Source: Segatella albensis DSM 11370 = JCM 12258 (lineage in GTDB: Bacteria; Bacteroidota; Bacteroidia; Bacteroidales; Bacteroidaceae). From it: a stretch of 64,000 nucleotides of DNA. A program made the position numbers and the translations under genes. Shown here piece by piece: positions 27,126 to 37,571 of the stretch. The DNA is taken from positions 1-64,000 of the forward strand of contig NZ_AUFP01000009.1 of NCBI RefSeq assembly GCF_000426565.1, in the 5' to 3' direction. Every line of letters starts with the position of its first letter. Position 1 is the stretch's first letter. The notes under the pieces are model-generated. The model did no database searches. It saw only the letters and a list, made by a program, of their open reading frames with translations, and had not been told where the DNA came from.

Positions 27126-28174
27126 GTATGATATAGATTCCTCTTGGCTACTTCCGGCTCAAGAGGATTTTCTTTTTCTTCTCCGATATCATTGATATTG
27201 ACAACGCTATCATATCCTGCATGATGCAAGAGAGCTTCATCTTGTATTCTCCCGGCAAGCAACCAGCATTTTACCCCTACCTTACGGGCATGTTGTAAGA
27301 CAACAGCGGGTAATTTACCCATCAATGTCTGGCGATCCGCGCTACCCTCGCCCGTAATCACGACATCTGCATCTTTTATTTCTTCATCGATATGCATGAG
27401 TTGCATCAACAGTTCTGCGCCACTCATCATTTTGGCATTCATAAATTGCATCAAAGCATAACCGATACCACCGGCAGCCCCTGCTCCTGGACAACTTGAG
27501 CAATCTCTACCCATATGTCTGGCCGACATATCTGCGAAAGTTTTGGCTCTGCGCTCAAGTTGTTCTACCATATGCAGAGTTGCTCCTTTCTGAGGAGCAA
27601 ACACACGGGCGGCACCCTTTTCACCAAGTAAAGGATTATCCACATCACTCGCAATCGTGATATCTATGGCATGCTCTTGGAATATCGAGGCTATGTCGTC
27701 GAATCGTTTGTCTGTTCGGCCAAATGAGAATTTTTCAATCATAGCCTTCAGCATACCGATGCCACAATCGCTCGTGGCAGTACCTCCAATACCGATAATC
27801 AAATGACGGCATCCACGTCGGATAGCGTCTGCTATTAACAATCCGGCTCCATAACTTGTTGCACGCAAGGGATTACGTTGGTCTACAGGAATCATCGGCA
27901 GACCGATGGCCTGTGCCACTTCAATGATGGCAATGTCATCTTTCACACCATAACAGGCATCCACCGACCGCATCAAGGCATCTTTGGTATGTATCTTCAC
28001 CTTCTGGGCACCAATGGCATGAGCAAAAGCATCAAGCATACCTTCACCTCCATCACTTACCATAATTTTCTTGGTATCCCAGCCCTTAGCCTCCATTGCC
28101 TGAGCAACTATCCCGTTGGCTTCGTCACTACTCAGACAACCTTTGAAACTATCTATAGCAATTACGCTTTTCAT
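27107..28174 (-). CDS. Glycerate kinase (GarK/GlxK family)
   Basis: A 355-residue protein of glycerate kinase family 1. It opens with the SFKGCLSS substrate motif, has VSDGGEGMLDAF near residue 42 and the glycine-rich GIGGTATSDCGIGML near 130, and ends the core with VITGEGSADRQTLMGKLPAVV. It phosphorylates D-glycerate (2- or 3-position not resolved) and feeds it to glycolysis. The start codon directly follows the TAG of a 50-codon membrane protein gene, so translation is likely coupled. Confidence 0.92.
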   Translation of the reverse strand: MKSVIAIDSFKGCLSSDEANGIVAQAMEAKGWDTKKIMVSDGGEGMLDAFAHAIGAQKVKIHTKDALMRSVDACYGVKDDIAIIEVAQAIGLPMIPVDQRNPLRATSYGAGLLIADAIRRGCRHLIIGIGGTATSDCGIGMLKAMIEKFSFGRTDKRFDDIASIFQEHAIDITIASDVDNPLLGEKGAARVFAPQKGATLHMVEQLERRAKTFADMSARHMGRDCSSCPGAGAAGGIGYALMQFMNAKMMSGAELLMQLMHIDEEIKDADVVITGEGSADRQTLMGKLPAVVLQHARKVGVKCWLLAGRIQDEALLHHAGYDSVVNINDIGEEKENPLEPEVAKRNLYHTISHLI

Positions 28175-28327
28175 CTAAGACAATACGCAATAGAGGAATA
28201 TGAGTATTGAAATTACGACAGCACCTATAATCGTCTTGACGAGACATGTAGTAACCTTCTTCACTAATAAGATACCCACTACCAATACGATAAGAGCAAA
28301 TATATAATACATGAAATTATTTTCCAT
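28175..28327 (-). CDS. 50-residue single-span membrane protein, unknown
   Basis: A short reading frame on the minus strand encodes a 50-residue, strongly hydrophobic protein beginning MENNFMYYIFALIVLVVG and ending FLYCVLS. Hydrophobic stretches at about 6-22 and 33-49 flank a basic loop (KKVTT...K), so one or two membrane spans are possible. It overlaps the end of the RluD-like gene by 11 nt, and its TAG is immediately followed by the glycerate kinase ATG. This tight packing, with no gap on either side, is the main evidence that it is real. I do not recognise a family. Confidence 0.7.
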   Translation of the reverse strand: MENNFMYYIFALIVLVVGILLVKKVTTCLVKTIIGAVVISILIFLYCVLS

Positions 28328-29228
28328 CTTTCATAATCTTTCTAAAGGATGTAGGAATAGGTGTTTCAAATTCCATTCGTTCATGAGTTACCGGATGAAC
28401 AAAACAGAGCACATAGGCATGCAGACATAGACGGTGACAAGGGTCATCGCCATTGCCATATTTGATATCCCCACATACAGGATGACCCATATCGGCAGAA
28501 TGGACACGTATCTGATTTTTACGTCCTGTCTCCAACTTATATTCTACCAAGGTGTGTCGCGTGGTTCGACCGAGCACATGGAAATGGGTAATGGCATATT
28601 TTCCTCCATTATCTACAGGTGACGAATAAGTAACGTAGTTTCTGTTATCTTTCAACCAGTTTTCTATCGTGCCATCATCTTCTTCCATCTCACCGGAAAC
28701 CAAAGCTACATATCTCCGGTCATAAACCGTATGATGCCAGTCTTCCTCGAGAGACAAGGCAGTACGCTTATCCTTCGCATAAATCATCAGTCCTGAGGTA
28801 TCACGATCAAGGCGATGAACAACATGAGCCTGACAATGTTGCTTGCTTTGATTAAAGTAATCATCAAGAACCGTCTTTACGTTCAGCGTTGAATGTCCGG
28901 CTGCCATTGAGAGGATTCCGATATTCTTTTCTACGATGACCAACCACTGGTCTTCATATACGATCTTCACATATTTACTTTTGAAAGTGTTGTTACGCTT
29001 TGTCTTAGACACAGCAACTTTCATTCCTGGTTTCAATTCGTAATCAAAACGTGTTATCGTCTTGCCATTCACCTTGATACCGCGCCCTTTAAGGGTAGCC
29101 TTAATCTTTGACTTAGACTCTCCCTTTACGTTATCAAGCAACCACTCCAGTAATGGAGCCGGCTTTTCCACAAAATAATGGGCATACTCACCCTGCTTAT
29201 GGTAATCTTTGTTTTGCGTCATTCTCAT
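28317..29228 (-). CDS. RluA/RluD-family pseudouridine synthase
   Basis: A 303-residue RNA-modifying enzyme. The S4-like RNA-binding domain is at about 25-95 (KGRGIKVNGKTITRFDYELKPG region). The catalytic domain follows, with the family motif HRLDRDTSGLMIYAKD containing the catalytic aspartate, and the C-terminal HPVCGDIKYG. It is expected to isomerise uridines in 23S rRNA; which position is unknown. A full promoter lies just upstream with a predicted leader of only about 7 nt. It starts a three-gene operon with the small membrane protein and glycerate kinase. Confidence 0.9.
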   Translation of the reverse strand: MRMTQNKDYHKQGEYAHYFVEKPAPLLEWLLDNVKGESKSKIKATLKGRGIKVNGKTITRFDYELKPGMKVAVSKTKRNNTFKSKYVKIVYEDQWLVIVEKNIGILSMAAGHSTLNVKTVLDDYFNQSKQHCQAHVVHRLDRDTSGLMIYAKDKRTALSLEEDWHHTVYDRRYVALVSGEMEEDDGTIENWLKDNRNYVTYSSPVDNGGKYAITHFHVLGRTTRHTLVEYKLETGRKNQIRVHSADMGHPVCGDIKYGNGDDPCHRLCLHAYVLCFVHPVTHERMEFETPIPTSFRKIMKDGK

Positions 29229-29241
29229 GGTTGCAAAATTA

Positions 29242-29274
29242 CAAAAATATTTCTATTCCGAATTAAAAATCAAA
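29242..29274 (-). promoter_or_regulatory. Promoter of the RluD-like operon
   Basis: Minus strand: -33 TTTG at 29271-29274, a 21-bp gap, -7 TATTTTTG at 29242-29249. A second possible -7 box, TAATTTTG, lies at 29234-29241, directly before the ATG. Confidence 0.65.
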
Positions 29275-29295
29275 ACAAATTAAAACAAATCATTT

Positions 29296-29401
29296 TACGA
29301 AGTTAACTGCATACGTTTACGAAGTTAACTGCGTCTGCTTACGAAATTAACAGAATCACCCTACGAAGTTAACTGCATAGGCATACGAAGTTAACTGCAT
29401 A
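29296..29401. repeat. Array of five 22-bp-period palindromes, GTTAAC type
   Basis: Cores start at 29302, 29324, 29346 (ATTAAC, decayed), 29368 and 29390, exactly 22 bp apart. Units 1, 4 and 5 are identical (TACGAAGTTAACTGCATA) while the 4-bp spacers differ (CGTT, TGCT, ACCC, GGCA). Placed between the divergent RluD-like promoter and the small barrel-protein promoter, making up most of that 345-bp gap. Confidence 0.92.
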
Positions 29402-29534
29402 AAATGACGCATTCAAAGTTACTTCTACTTCAATAAGGGTAATATCATTTTGACATTACAAGCCATTGGTCATGTTTTTAACTTAAATTATAAAGCCTTA
29501 TTCTTTTTATTCTGGCATTATGGCAAATTATTCC

Positions 29535-29542
29535 TATATTTG
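29535..29542 (+). promoter_or_regulatory. -7 promoter element of the small barrel-protein gene
   Basis: TATATTTG, 31 nt before the start codon, with TCTGG about 20 bp upstream as a weak -33 box. Confidence 0.55.
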
Positions 29543-29573
29543 CAACATCTATTTCTAAATAATCAATACATAA

Positions 29574-30056
29574 ATGAAGATGAAGAAACTTTTATTATCT
29601 CTCGGCATCATGCTGAGTTGTTCTAGTGCTTTTGCACAGAGCGGGAAATTAGAACTTGGAGCGAAATTGAATTATGGATTCAGCGAACCTACATGGGGTA
29701 TGGGCCTTGTTGGACGATACAACATCGATAACCATTTCCGCGTAGAAGGTGCCGCCAATTACTACCCTAAGAACGAAAACAAGCTCGAAGAATGGGACGT
29801 CAACGCCAACTTGCATTATATCTTCCATGTCACGGAAAGATTCAAGCTATATCCTATCGGTGGTCTATGTATCACATCTTTCAACCAAGATATCAAGGAT
29901 GGTTCGTTAGGCGACGACAAGGTGGGCGTGAATATAGGTGCCGGATTGCAGTTCAACATTATGAGCGATCTACATCTGAACGCAGAAACCTATTATAATT
30001 GCATCAACAAATACGACCGTGCGATTACAAATGTAAGTCTCGTTTACGTATTTTGA
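29574..30056 (+). CDS. Small outer-membrane beta-barrel protein
   Basis: A 160-residue protein with a signal peptide (MKMKKLLLSLGIML..., cleavage near AFA/QS at 21-22). The mature part is made of amphipathic strands such as LELGAKLNYGF, GLVGRYNI and VGVNIGAGLQF, and ends in the C-terminal aromatic strand SLVYVF typical of outer-membrane insertion. This fits an eight-stranded OmpA/OmpW-like barrel. The cargo or function is unknown. It stands alone between its own promoter and a terminator. Confidence 0.82.
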   Translation: MKMKKLLLSLGIMLSCSSAFAQSGKLELGAKLNYGFSEPTWGMGLVGRYNIDNHFRVEGAANYYPKNENKLEEWDVNANLHYIFHVTERFKLYPIGGLCITSFNQDIKDGSLGDDKVGVNIGAGLQFNIMSDLHLNAETYYNCINKYDRAITNVSLVYVF

Positions 30057-30075
30057 CCCGAAGGCATCCCGAAAG

Positions 30076-30116
30076 AATCCCGACACCAACAGAACAATGA
30101 TGACGGGATTTTTTTT
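30076..30116 (+). terminator. Rho-independent terminator
   Basis: Stem AATCCCG (30076-30082) / CGGGATT (30104-30110) followed by a run of eight T residues. Confidence 0.75.
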
Positions 30117-30138
30117 ATGAATTTACTCGAACTATTAG

Positions 30139-31821
<1,683 letters not shown>

Positions 31822-31834
31822 CTCAAAGGTGTTT

Positions 31835-31851
31835 TTGGCACAAAGTTTGTA
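31835..31851 (+). promoter_or_regulatory. Sigma-54-like promoter element before grpE
   Basis: TTGGCAC-N5-TTGTA matches the sigma-54 -24/-12 consensus TGGCAC-N5-TTGCA except for GT instead of GC at -12. It lies 27 nt before the grpE start. GGCAC here is also repeated inversely as GTGCC at 31854-31858. No good TAnnTTTG box is present in this gap. Confidence 0.45.
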
Positions 31852-31878
31852 TAGTGCCTAATGAACAACTATTAGATT

Positions 31879-32493
31879 ATGACAGAAAATAAAGATAAAA
31901 ACATGGAGAACGGTACTGCTGAGGAGTTGAATGCTCCTCAGGAGGAAACCGCAAAAAATAGCCAGGCAGAGAATACTGACAAAAAGGCAGACGAAAAGGA
32001 CGATCAGGAAAATGCTGAGGAACAGCAGAATGAAAAAGAAGAGGAGAAAGATCCTCTGGAGGCTGCTCAGGAACAAATCAGCAAACTGAAAGACCAATAT
32101 CTGCGCTCAGTAGCCGAGTTCGACAATTATCGCAAGCGAACCATGAAGGAAAAAGCAGAGTTGATCCTTAACGGCGGTGAGAAAACAATTACTGCAGTAC
32201 TTCCTGTGCTTGATGACTTTGAGCGCGCACTTGCAGACAACAACGAGGATCCTCAGGCTATAAAGAAAGGTATGGAACTGATCTTCAAGAAGTTCCAAAA
32301 GACTTTGGAAGGTCTTGGCGTAAAGAAAATTGATACACAGGACAAGGACTTTGATACCGACCAAATGGAGGCCATCGCTATGGTTCCTGGTATGGGTGAC
32401 GACAAAAAGGGCAAGGTTATTGACTGTGTGCAGACTGGCTATACGCTTAATGATAAGGTAATTAGACACGCAAAAGTTGCTGTCGGCCAGTAA
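31879..32493 (+). CDS. grpE: Nucleotide exchange factor GrpE
   Basis: A 204-residue cofactor of DnaK that promotes ADP release. A long acidic, low-complexity N-terminus (about 1-65, rich in Glu, Asp, Lys and Asn) precedes the coiled coil ([24 protein letters not shown]) and the C-terminal beta domain (about 150-204). The acidic tail is longer than in E. coli GrpE. dnaJ follows after 35 nt; dnaK is not here. Confidence 0.96.
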   Translation: MTENKDKNMENGTAEELNAPQEETAKNSQAENTDKKADEKDDQENAEEQQNEKEEEKDPLEAAQEQISKLKDQYLRSVAEFDNYRKRTMKEKAELILNGGEKTITAVLPVLDDFERALADNNEDPQAIKKGMELIFKKFQKTLEGLGVKKIDTQDKDFDTDQMEAIAMVPGMGDDKKGKVIDCVQTGYTLNDKVIRHAKVAVGQ

Positions 32494-32528
32494 TCTATAC
32501 TTTTCTTAAGATATTCAGAAATTATCAA

Positions 32529-33680
32529 ATGGCACAAAAAAGAGATTATTATGAGGTTCTTGGTGTCGACAAGAATGCCTCGGATGCAGAAATAAAGAAA
32601 GCCTACAGAAAGTTGGCTATCAAATATCATCCTGACCGTAATCCTGACAATAAGGAAGCTGAGGAGAAATTCAAAGAGGCTGCCGAAGCTTATGATGTAT
32701 TGCACGACCCACAAAAGCGTCAGCAATATGATCAGTTTGGCTTCGATGGACCACAAGGTGGTTTCGGCGGTGGAGCTGGCATGAATATGGATGATATCTT
32801 CTCTATGTTCGGAGATATCTTCGGTGGACATTCTGGCTTTGGTGGTTTCGGCGGCTTTGGTGGCGGCGGTGGTCGCCCTCAATATCGCGGCAACGACTTG
32901 CGATTGACCGTAAAACTTACCTTACAGGAAATTGCAGAAGGCGTAACCAAAAAGTTCAAGGTTAAAAAGGATATTACTTGTGAGCATTGCCATGGAACAG
33001 GTGCTAAGGATGGTGCTCAACCGGAAACTTGTTCTCAATGTAATGGTAGTGGTGTGGTCTACAAGACCGTACGTACCATGTTGGGTATGATGCAAACACA
33101 GACCACTTGTCCTAACTGTCATGGTGAGGGTACTGTCATCAAAGACAAATGTCCTTATTGTAATGGCGAAGGCGTGGTAAAAGGCGAAGAGGTCATCGAG
33201 ATCAACATCCCTGCAGGTGTCTCTGAAGGCATGGTCGTAAATGTTCCTGGTAAAGGTAACGCAGGACGACATAATGGCGTCAATGGTGACATCCAGGTGC
33301 TCATCAAGGAGGAACCTAATGACACTTTCATCCGCAATGGTCAAGACTTGTATTATACATTACTATTGGATCTTCCTACAGCTATTTTAGGTGGAGAGGT
33401 TGATATACCAACCATCTCCGGAAAAAAGATAAGCCTGAAGATTGAACCAGGAACTCAACCAGGCAAACAGGTAAGATTGCGCGGAAAAGGTTTACCTGCT
33501 GTTCAGGGATACGGACGTGGTACGGGCGACATTATCGTAAACATTAGTGTTTATATCCCTAAGACCCTTACCAAGGAAGAGAAGGAAGCCGTTGAAGTTT
33601 TCAAAGAAAGCGACAACTTCAAGTCTAGTAATGCTGACAAAAAGAGTATTTTTGAACACATCAAGAATTTATTCAGTTAA
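32529..33680 (+). CDS. dnaJ: Chaperone DnaJ
   Basis: A 383-residue type I Hsp40. J domain 1-70 with the HPD motif in IKYHPDRNP, a G/F-rich linker (about 75-120), four CxxCxGxG zinc repeats (about 148-215) and the C-terminal substrate-binding domains. It works with DnaK and the GrpE encoded just upstream. The folC start follows its stop with no gap. Confidence 0.97.
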   Translation: MAQKRDYYEVLGVDKNASDAEIKKAYRKLAIKYHPDRNPDNKEAEEKFKEAAEAYDVLHDPQKRQQYDQFGFDGPQGGFGGGAGMNMDDIFSMFGDIFGGHSGFGGFGGFGGGGGRPQYRGNDLRLTVKLTLQEIAEGVTKKFKVKKDITCEHCHGTGAKDGAQPETCSQCNGSGVVYKTVRTMLGMMQTQTTCPNCHGEGTVIKDKCPYCNGEGVVKGEEVIEINIPAGVSEGMVVNVPGKGNAGRHNGVNGDIQVLIKEEPNDTFIRNGQDLYYTLLLDLPTAILGGEVDIPTISGKKISLKIEPGTQPGKQVRLRGKGLPAVQGYGRGTGDIIVNISVYIPKTLTKEEKEAVEVFKESDNFKSSNADKKSIFEHIKNLFS

Positions 33681-34967
33681 ATGAATTATCAAGAAACTGT
33701 TAATTATCTATTCAATAGCACCCCTGTTTTCGAACATGTGGGTGCTTCTGCATATAAAGAAGGACTGTCAAACACATTGGCTCTGGATGAACATTTTGAT
33801 CATCCTCACACAAAGTTCTTATCCATACATGTAGCTGGTACCAATGGCAAAGGTTCTTGCTCACATACACTTGCAAGTATCTTACAAGCCGATGGGTACA
33901 AAGTGGGACTTTACACATCACCTCATCTGGTGGACTTCCGTGAACGTATAAAAATCAACGGAGAATGTATCAGCGAGAAATATGTCATCGATTTCGTGGA
34001 GAAGGAAAAAGACTTCTTTGAACCTCTTCATCCTTCTTTCTTCGAACTGACAACAGCAATGGCCTTCAAATATTTTGCCGAACAGAAGGTCGACATCGCC
34101 GTCATCGAAGTTGGCCTTGGTGGAAGGTTGGATTGCACCAATATCATCAACCCTATCTTAAGCATCATCACAAATATCTCTTTCGACCACACACAATTCT
34201 TAGGCGACACTCTACCTAAGATCGCCTATGAGAAAGCTGGTATCATCAAAGATAACAGACCAGTGGTTATTGGTGAGGCTAATGATGATACTCGCGTTAT
34301 CTTCGAGGCGAAAGCTCAGAAGATGAATAGTACCATTGTCTTTGCCGAAGATATCCCTGCCCTATTATCATCTAAACCTAACGCTAAGGGAGGAAGGACC
34401 TACAAGACCAGATATTTCGGAGAAATAGAAGGAGAGCTTGGTGGTATCTACCAGGATAAGAATACGAATACCATTCTCTGCGCTGCCACACAATTATATA
34501 ATAAGAAGATTATCCGTGATGCAGAAAGTGTCGTAAAAGGTTTCGCAAACGTATGCGAATCTACGGGGTTGATGGGACGTTGGCAGAAATTACAAGATCG
34601 TCCTACAGTGATTTGTGACACTGGCCACAACGTCGGAGGATGGCAATATCTTAGCAAACAGATCGCCTCACAGTCATGCAAGCATCGAAGAATCGTTTTC
34701 GGCATGGTTGATGATAAAGATATCGATAGTGTAATGGAATTATTGCCGGAAGATGGCATCTTCTATTGGACGCAACCTTCTACCAAACGAGCATTTCCTG
34801 TAGAGAAAGTCGCAGAAGAAGCTGATAAACATCAACTTACAGGAAAACAATACCCTACGGTAGAAGCTGCATACAAAGCTGCATTGGCAGATGCTGATGA
34901 AGAAGATTTCATTTTCGTGGGTGGTTCAAGCTATATCGTCGCTGACCTTTTAGCATTAAAAAAATAA
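33681..34967 (+). CDS. folC: Folylpolyglutamate / dihydrofolate synthase
   Basis: A 428-residue Mur-ligase-type enzyme adding glutamate to folates. ATP loop GTNGKGSCSHTLA at about 53-65, then EVGLGGRLDCTN and the C-terminal domain with DTGHNVGGW. The length is typical of bacterial FolC. The start codon abuts the dnaJ stop, so it is the third gene of the grpE-dnaJ operon, an unusual partnership without an obvious functional reason. Confidence 0.93.
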   Translation: MNYQETVNYLFNSTPVFEHVGASAYKEGLSNTLALDEHFDHPHTKFLSIHVAGTNGKGSCSHTLASILQADGYKVGLYTSPHLVDFRERIKINGECISEKYVIDFVEKEKDFFEPLHPSFFELTTAMAFKYFAEQKVDIAVIEVGLGGRLDCTNIINPILSIITNISFDHTQFLGDTLPKIAYEKAGIIKDNRPVVIGEANDDTRVIFEAKAQKMNSTIVFAEDIPALLSSKPNAKGGRTYKTRYFGEIEGELGGIYQDKNTNTILCAATQLYNKKIIRDAESVVKGFANVCESTGLMGRWQKLQDRPTVICDTGHNVGGWQYLSKQIASQSCKHRRIVFGMVDDKDIDSVMELLPEDGIFYWTQPSTKRAFPVEKVAEEADKHQLTGKQYPTVEAAYKAALADADEEDFIFVGGSSYIVADLLALKK

Positions 34968-34993
34968 AAATAGGAAATTTAGAGGAGAAAAAA

Positions 34994-35049
34994 TTTGCAG
35001 TTGTGAGTTATTTTTAGTTACTTTGCAGTAGTATTATAGTAACTAAAAA
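34994..35049 (+). promoter_or_regulatory. gal operon promoter with a flanking 12-bp inverted repeat
   Basis: TTTG at 34994-34997 and TTACTTTG at 35018-35025 (20-bp gap) form the promoter. A perfect inverted repeat, TTTTTAGTTACT (35011-35022) and AGTAACTAAAAA (35038-35049), brackets the -7 box and the predicted transcription start near 35032. Because the left arm is not transcribed, this reads as a DNA operator for a sugar-responsive repressor rather than an RNA hairpin. Confidence 0.65.
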
Positions 35050-35072
35050 CTTAGGAATATATTTAATATATT

Positions 35073-36161
35073 ATGAACACAACTGAAACGGAAAACATCA
35101 GTGGTCTGAAACGTGAGGACTTTCAGACTACAGTAAATGGCAAAAAAACCGATTTATACATCCTTCGTAACAGTCAGGGAAATGAGGTTGCAATAACCAA
35201 TTATGGTGGCGCAGTTGTTGCTATCATGGTACCAGACAAAAATGGTAAAATGGCAAATGTAATTCAGGGACATGACAACATTCAGGATGTTATCAATTCT
35301 CCAGAACCTTTCCTTTCTGTATTGATCGGTCGCTACGGTAACCGTATCTGCAAAGGTCAGTTCCAGTTACATGGTAAGAAATATCAGTTAGCGACAAACG
35401 ATGGCCCTAACCACTTACATGGAGGTCCTACTGGTTTCCATACTAAAGTATGGGACGCTCAACAGATGAATGACCATTCTCTGATCCTGAAATATGTAAG
35501 TTCTTATGGCGAAGAAGGATTTACCGGTGAAATGGAAATCTGGGTAGCTTATATCTTCAACGATGACAATGAACTCGTTATCAAGTATCAGGCAACGACC
35601 AACAAGGAGACTATCGTGAACCTTACACATCATGGGTTCTTCTCTCTTTCTGGTATCGCAAACCCTACTCCTTCCGTAGAGAGTCAACTTCTTGAAGTTA
35701 ACGCAGACTATTATCTTCCTATCGATAAAGTTTCTATTCCAACAGGAGAGATCAGATTCGTAGAAGGTACTCCATTTGATTTCCGTACTCCAAAAACTAT
35801 CGGTCAGGATATCAATGCCGATAACGAGCAATTGAAGAACGGTCAAGGATATGATCATAATTATGTGTTGAATAAAAACGAAGAGGGTGAACTTTCTTTC
35901 GCAGCACGTGTGACAGAACCTGTAAGCGGTCGTACTATGGAAGTATATACCACAGAACCAGGTTTGCAGATTTACACAGGCAACTTCCTGAGTGGTATCT
36001 CAGGCCAGTTCGGAGCAACATTCCCACGTCGCTCTGCAATCTGCTTGGAAGCACAGCACTTCCCTGACACCCCTAATCACCCTTACTTCCCATCTGTAGT
36101 ATTGTATCCTGGTCAAACTTACACACAGAAAACAATCTACAAATTTGGTGTAGTTGATTAA
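35073..36161 (+). CDS. galM: Aldose 1-epimerase (cytoplasmic)
   Basis: A 362-residue mutarotase interconverting alpha and beta anomers of galactose and related sugars. Catalytic histidines lie in NHLHGG (H116) and NLTHHGFF (about H187), and the general base glutamate in ICLEAQHFPD near the C-terminus. It has no signal peptide, unlike the second epimerase at 38921. First gene of the gal operon, supplying alpha-galactose to GalK. Confidence 0.94.
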   Translation: MNTTETENISGLKREDFQTTVNGKKTDLYILRNSQGNEVAITNYGGAVVAIMVPDKNGKMANVIQGHDNIQDVINSPEPFLSVLIGRYGNRICKGQFQLHGKKYQLATNDGPNHLHGGPTGFHTKVWDAQQMNDHSLILKYVSSYGEEGFTGEMEIWVAYIFNDDNELVIKYQATTNKETIVNLTHHGFFSLSGIANPTPSVESQLLEVNADYYLPIDKVSIPTGEIRFVEGTPFDFRTPKTIGQDINADNEQLKNGQGYDHNYVLNKNEEGELSFAARVTEPVSGRTMEVYTTEPGLQIYTGNFLSGISGQFGATFPRRSAICLEAQHFPDTPNHPYFPSVVLYPGQTYTQKTIYKFGVVD

Positions 36162-36202
36162 ACATAAAAAACTAACCTAGGAAATAACAGAACTATTCTA
36201 AA

Positions 36203-37519
36203 ATGGAAAATTCTAATAAACAACAAGGTAACATCATCACGATTATCACGATGATGTTTATCTATGCAATGATTTCGTTCGTAACCAATTTAGCAGCACC
36301 TATTGGTGTTATCTGGAAAAATGTATTTGCAGATAGCGGTAGTGCTAACATGATTGGTATGCTCGGTAATGCAATGAACTTTTTAGCATACCTATTTATG
36401 GGTATTCCTGCAGGAAAGATGCTGACAAAGATCGGTTATAAGAAGACTACTCTTGTCGGTATAGCAACAGGTTTCGTAGGTGTGTTCATACAGTTCTTAA
36501 GCGGTAAATTTAATCCAGGCGTAAGCGGTTTCTCGGTATATCTCTTGGGAGCCTTTGTATCTGGTTTTGCTGTTTGTATGCTCAACACCGTAGTAAACCC
36601 AATGCTTAACTTGCTTGGAGGTGGTGGTAACCGAGGTAATCAGTTGAATATGATTGGCGGTACTCTAAACTCACTTTCTGGTACACTTACCCCTATGCTC
36701 GTAGGTTCTTTAATTGGTACTGTAACAGCACAGACAAAGATGATCGACGTAAACTTAGTACTTTACATCGCTATGGGTGTCTTCGCATGTGCTTTCTTTA
36801 TCCTTCTCTTTATCCCTATTGCTGACCCAGAGATGGGTAAGACAACTTCTGAAACTGTGTTTGAACATAGTCCATGGTCTTTCCGTCACTGTGTACTTGG
36901 CGTTATCGGTATCTTTGTATACGTTGGCGTTGAGGTAGGTATTCCTGGAACTTTGAATTTCTACATCAGTGACACAACAACGAATGGTGGTGGCGAAGGC
37001 TTAATGAATGCAGCCGCAATCGGAGGCTTTGTAGCAGGAACATACTGGTTACTTATGTTGGTAGGCAGATTCATTGCTGGATTTATCGCTGATAAAGTTT
37101 CTAGTAAGGTAATGATGACTGTCACAACAATTGCAGGAATGTTATTCATTCTTCTAGCAATGCTCTTAGGCAAAACTTCACATGTATCAATGCCGGTATT
37201 CACAGGTTCTTCTTTCCAGACTGTAACCGTTCCTATCGCTGCATTATTCTTGGTCCTTTGCGGTCTTTGTACCTCTGTTATGTGGTCTAGTATATTCAAC
37301 CTCGCAACAGAAGGCCTTGGTAAATATGTAGCACAGGCTTCAGGCATCTTCATGATGATGGTTGTCGGTGGTGGTATCTTACCATTGGTTCAGAACTATA
37401 TCGCAGATAACATTGGTTACATGTTCTCATACATCGTACCATTTATTGCACTTGCATACCTCTGCTTCTACGCATTGGTTGGATCAAAGAATGTAAACAA
37501 AGATATACCAGTAGATTAA
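36203..37519 (+). CDS. MFS sugar transporter, probable galactose/glucose permease
   Basis: A 438-residue inner-membrane protein with about 12 transmembrane segments. It resembles the FHS/FucP-type sugar:H+ symporter group. Position between an aldose epimerase and galactokinase points to galactose uptake; glucose may also be used. Inter-domain basic motif GKMLTKIGYKKT follows segment 2, as in the superfamily. Short gaps (41 and 52 nt) to its neighbours indicate one transcript. Confidence 0.85.
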   Translation: MENSNKQQGNIITIITMMFIYAMISFVTNLAAPIGVIWKNVFADSGSANMIGMLGNAMNFLAYLFMGIPAGKMLTKIGYKKTTLVGIATGFVGVFIQFLSGKFNPGVSGFSVYLLGAFVSGFAVCMLNTVVNPMLNLLGGGGNRGNQLNMIGGTLNSLSGTLTPMLVGSLIGTVTAQTKMIDVNLVLYIAMGVFACAFFILLFIPIADPEMGKTTSETVFEHSPWSFRHCVLGVIGIFVYVGVEVGIPGTLNFYISDTTTNGGGEGLMNAAAIGGFVAGTYWLLMLVGRFIAGFIADKVSSKVMMTVTTIAGMLFILLAMLLGKTSHVSMPVFTGSSFQTVTVPIAALFLVLCGLCTSVMWSSIFNLATEGLGKYVAQASGIFMMMVVGGGILPLVQNYIADNIGYMFSYIVPFIALAYLCFYALVGSKNVNKDIPVD

Positions 37520-37571
37520 CTCTACTGGTTTTCTATTATTACTATTATAACCTAATAAAACCTCAATAATT

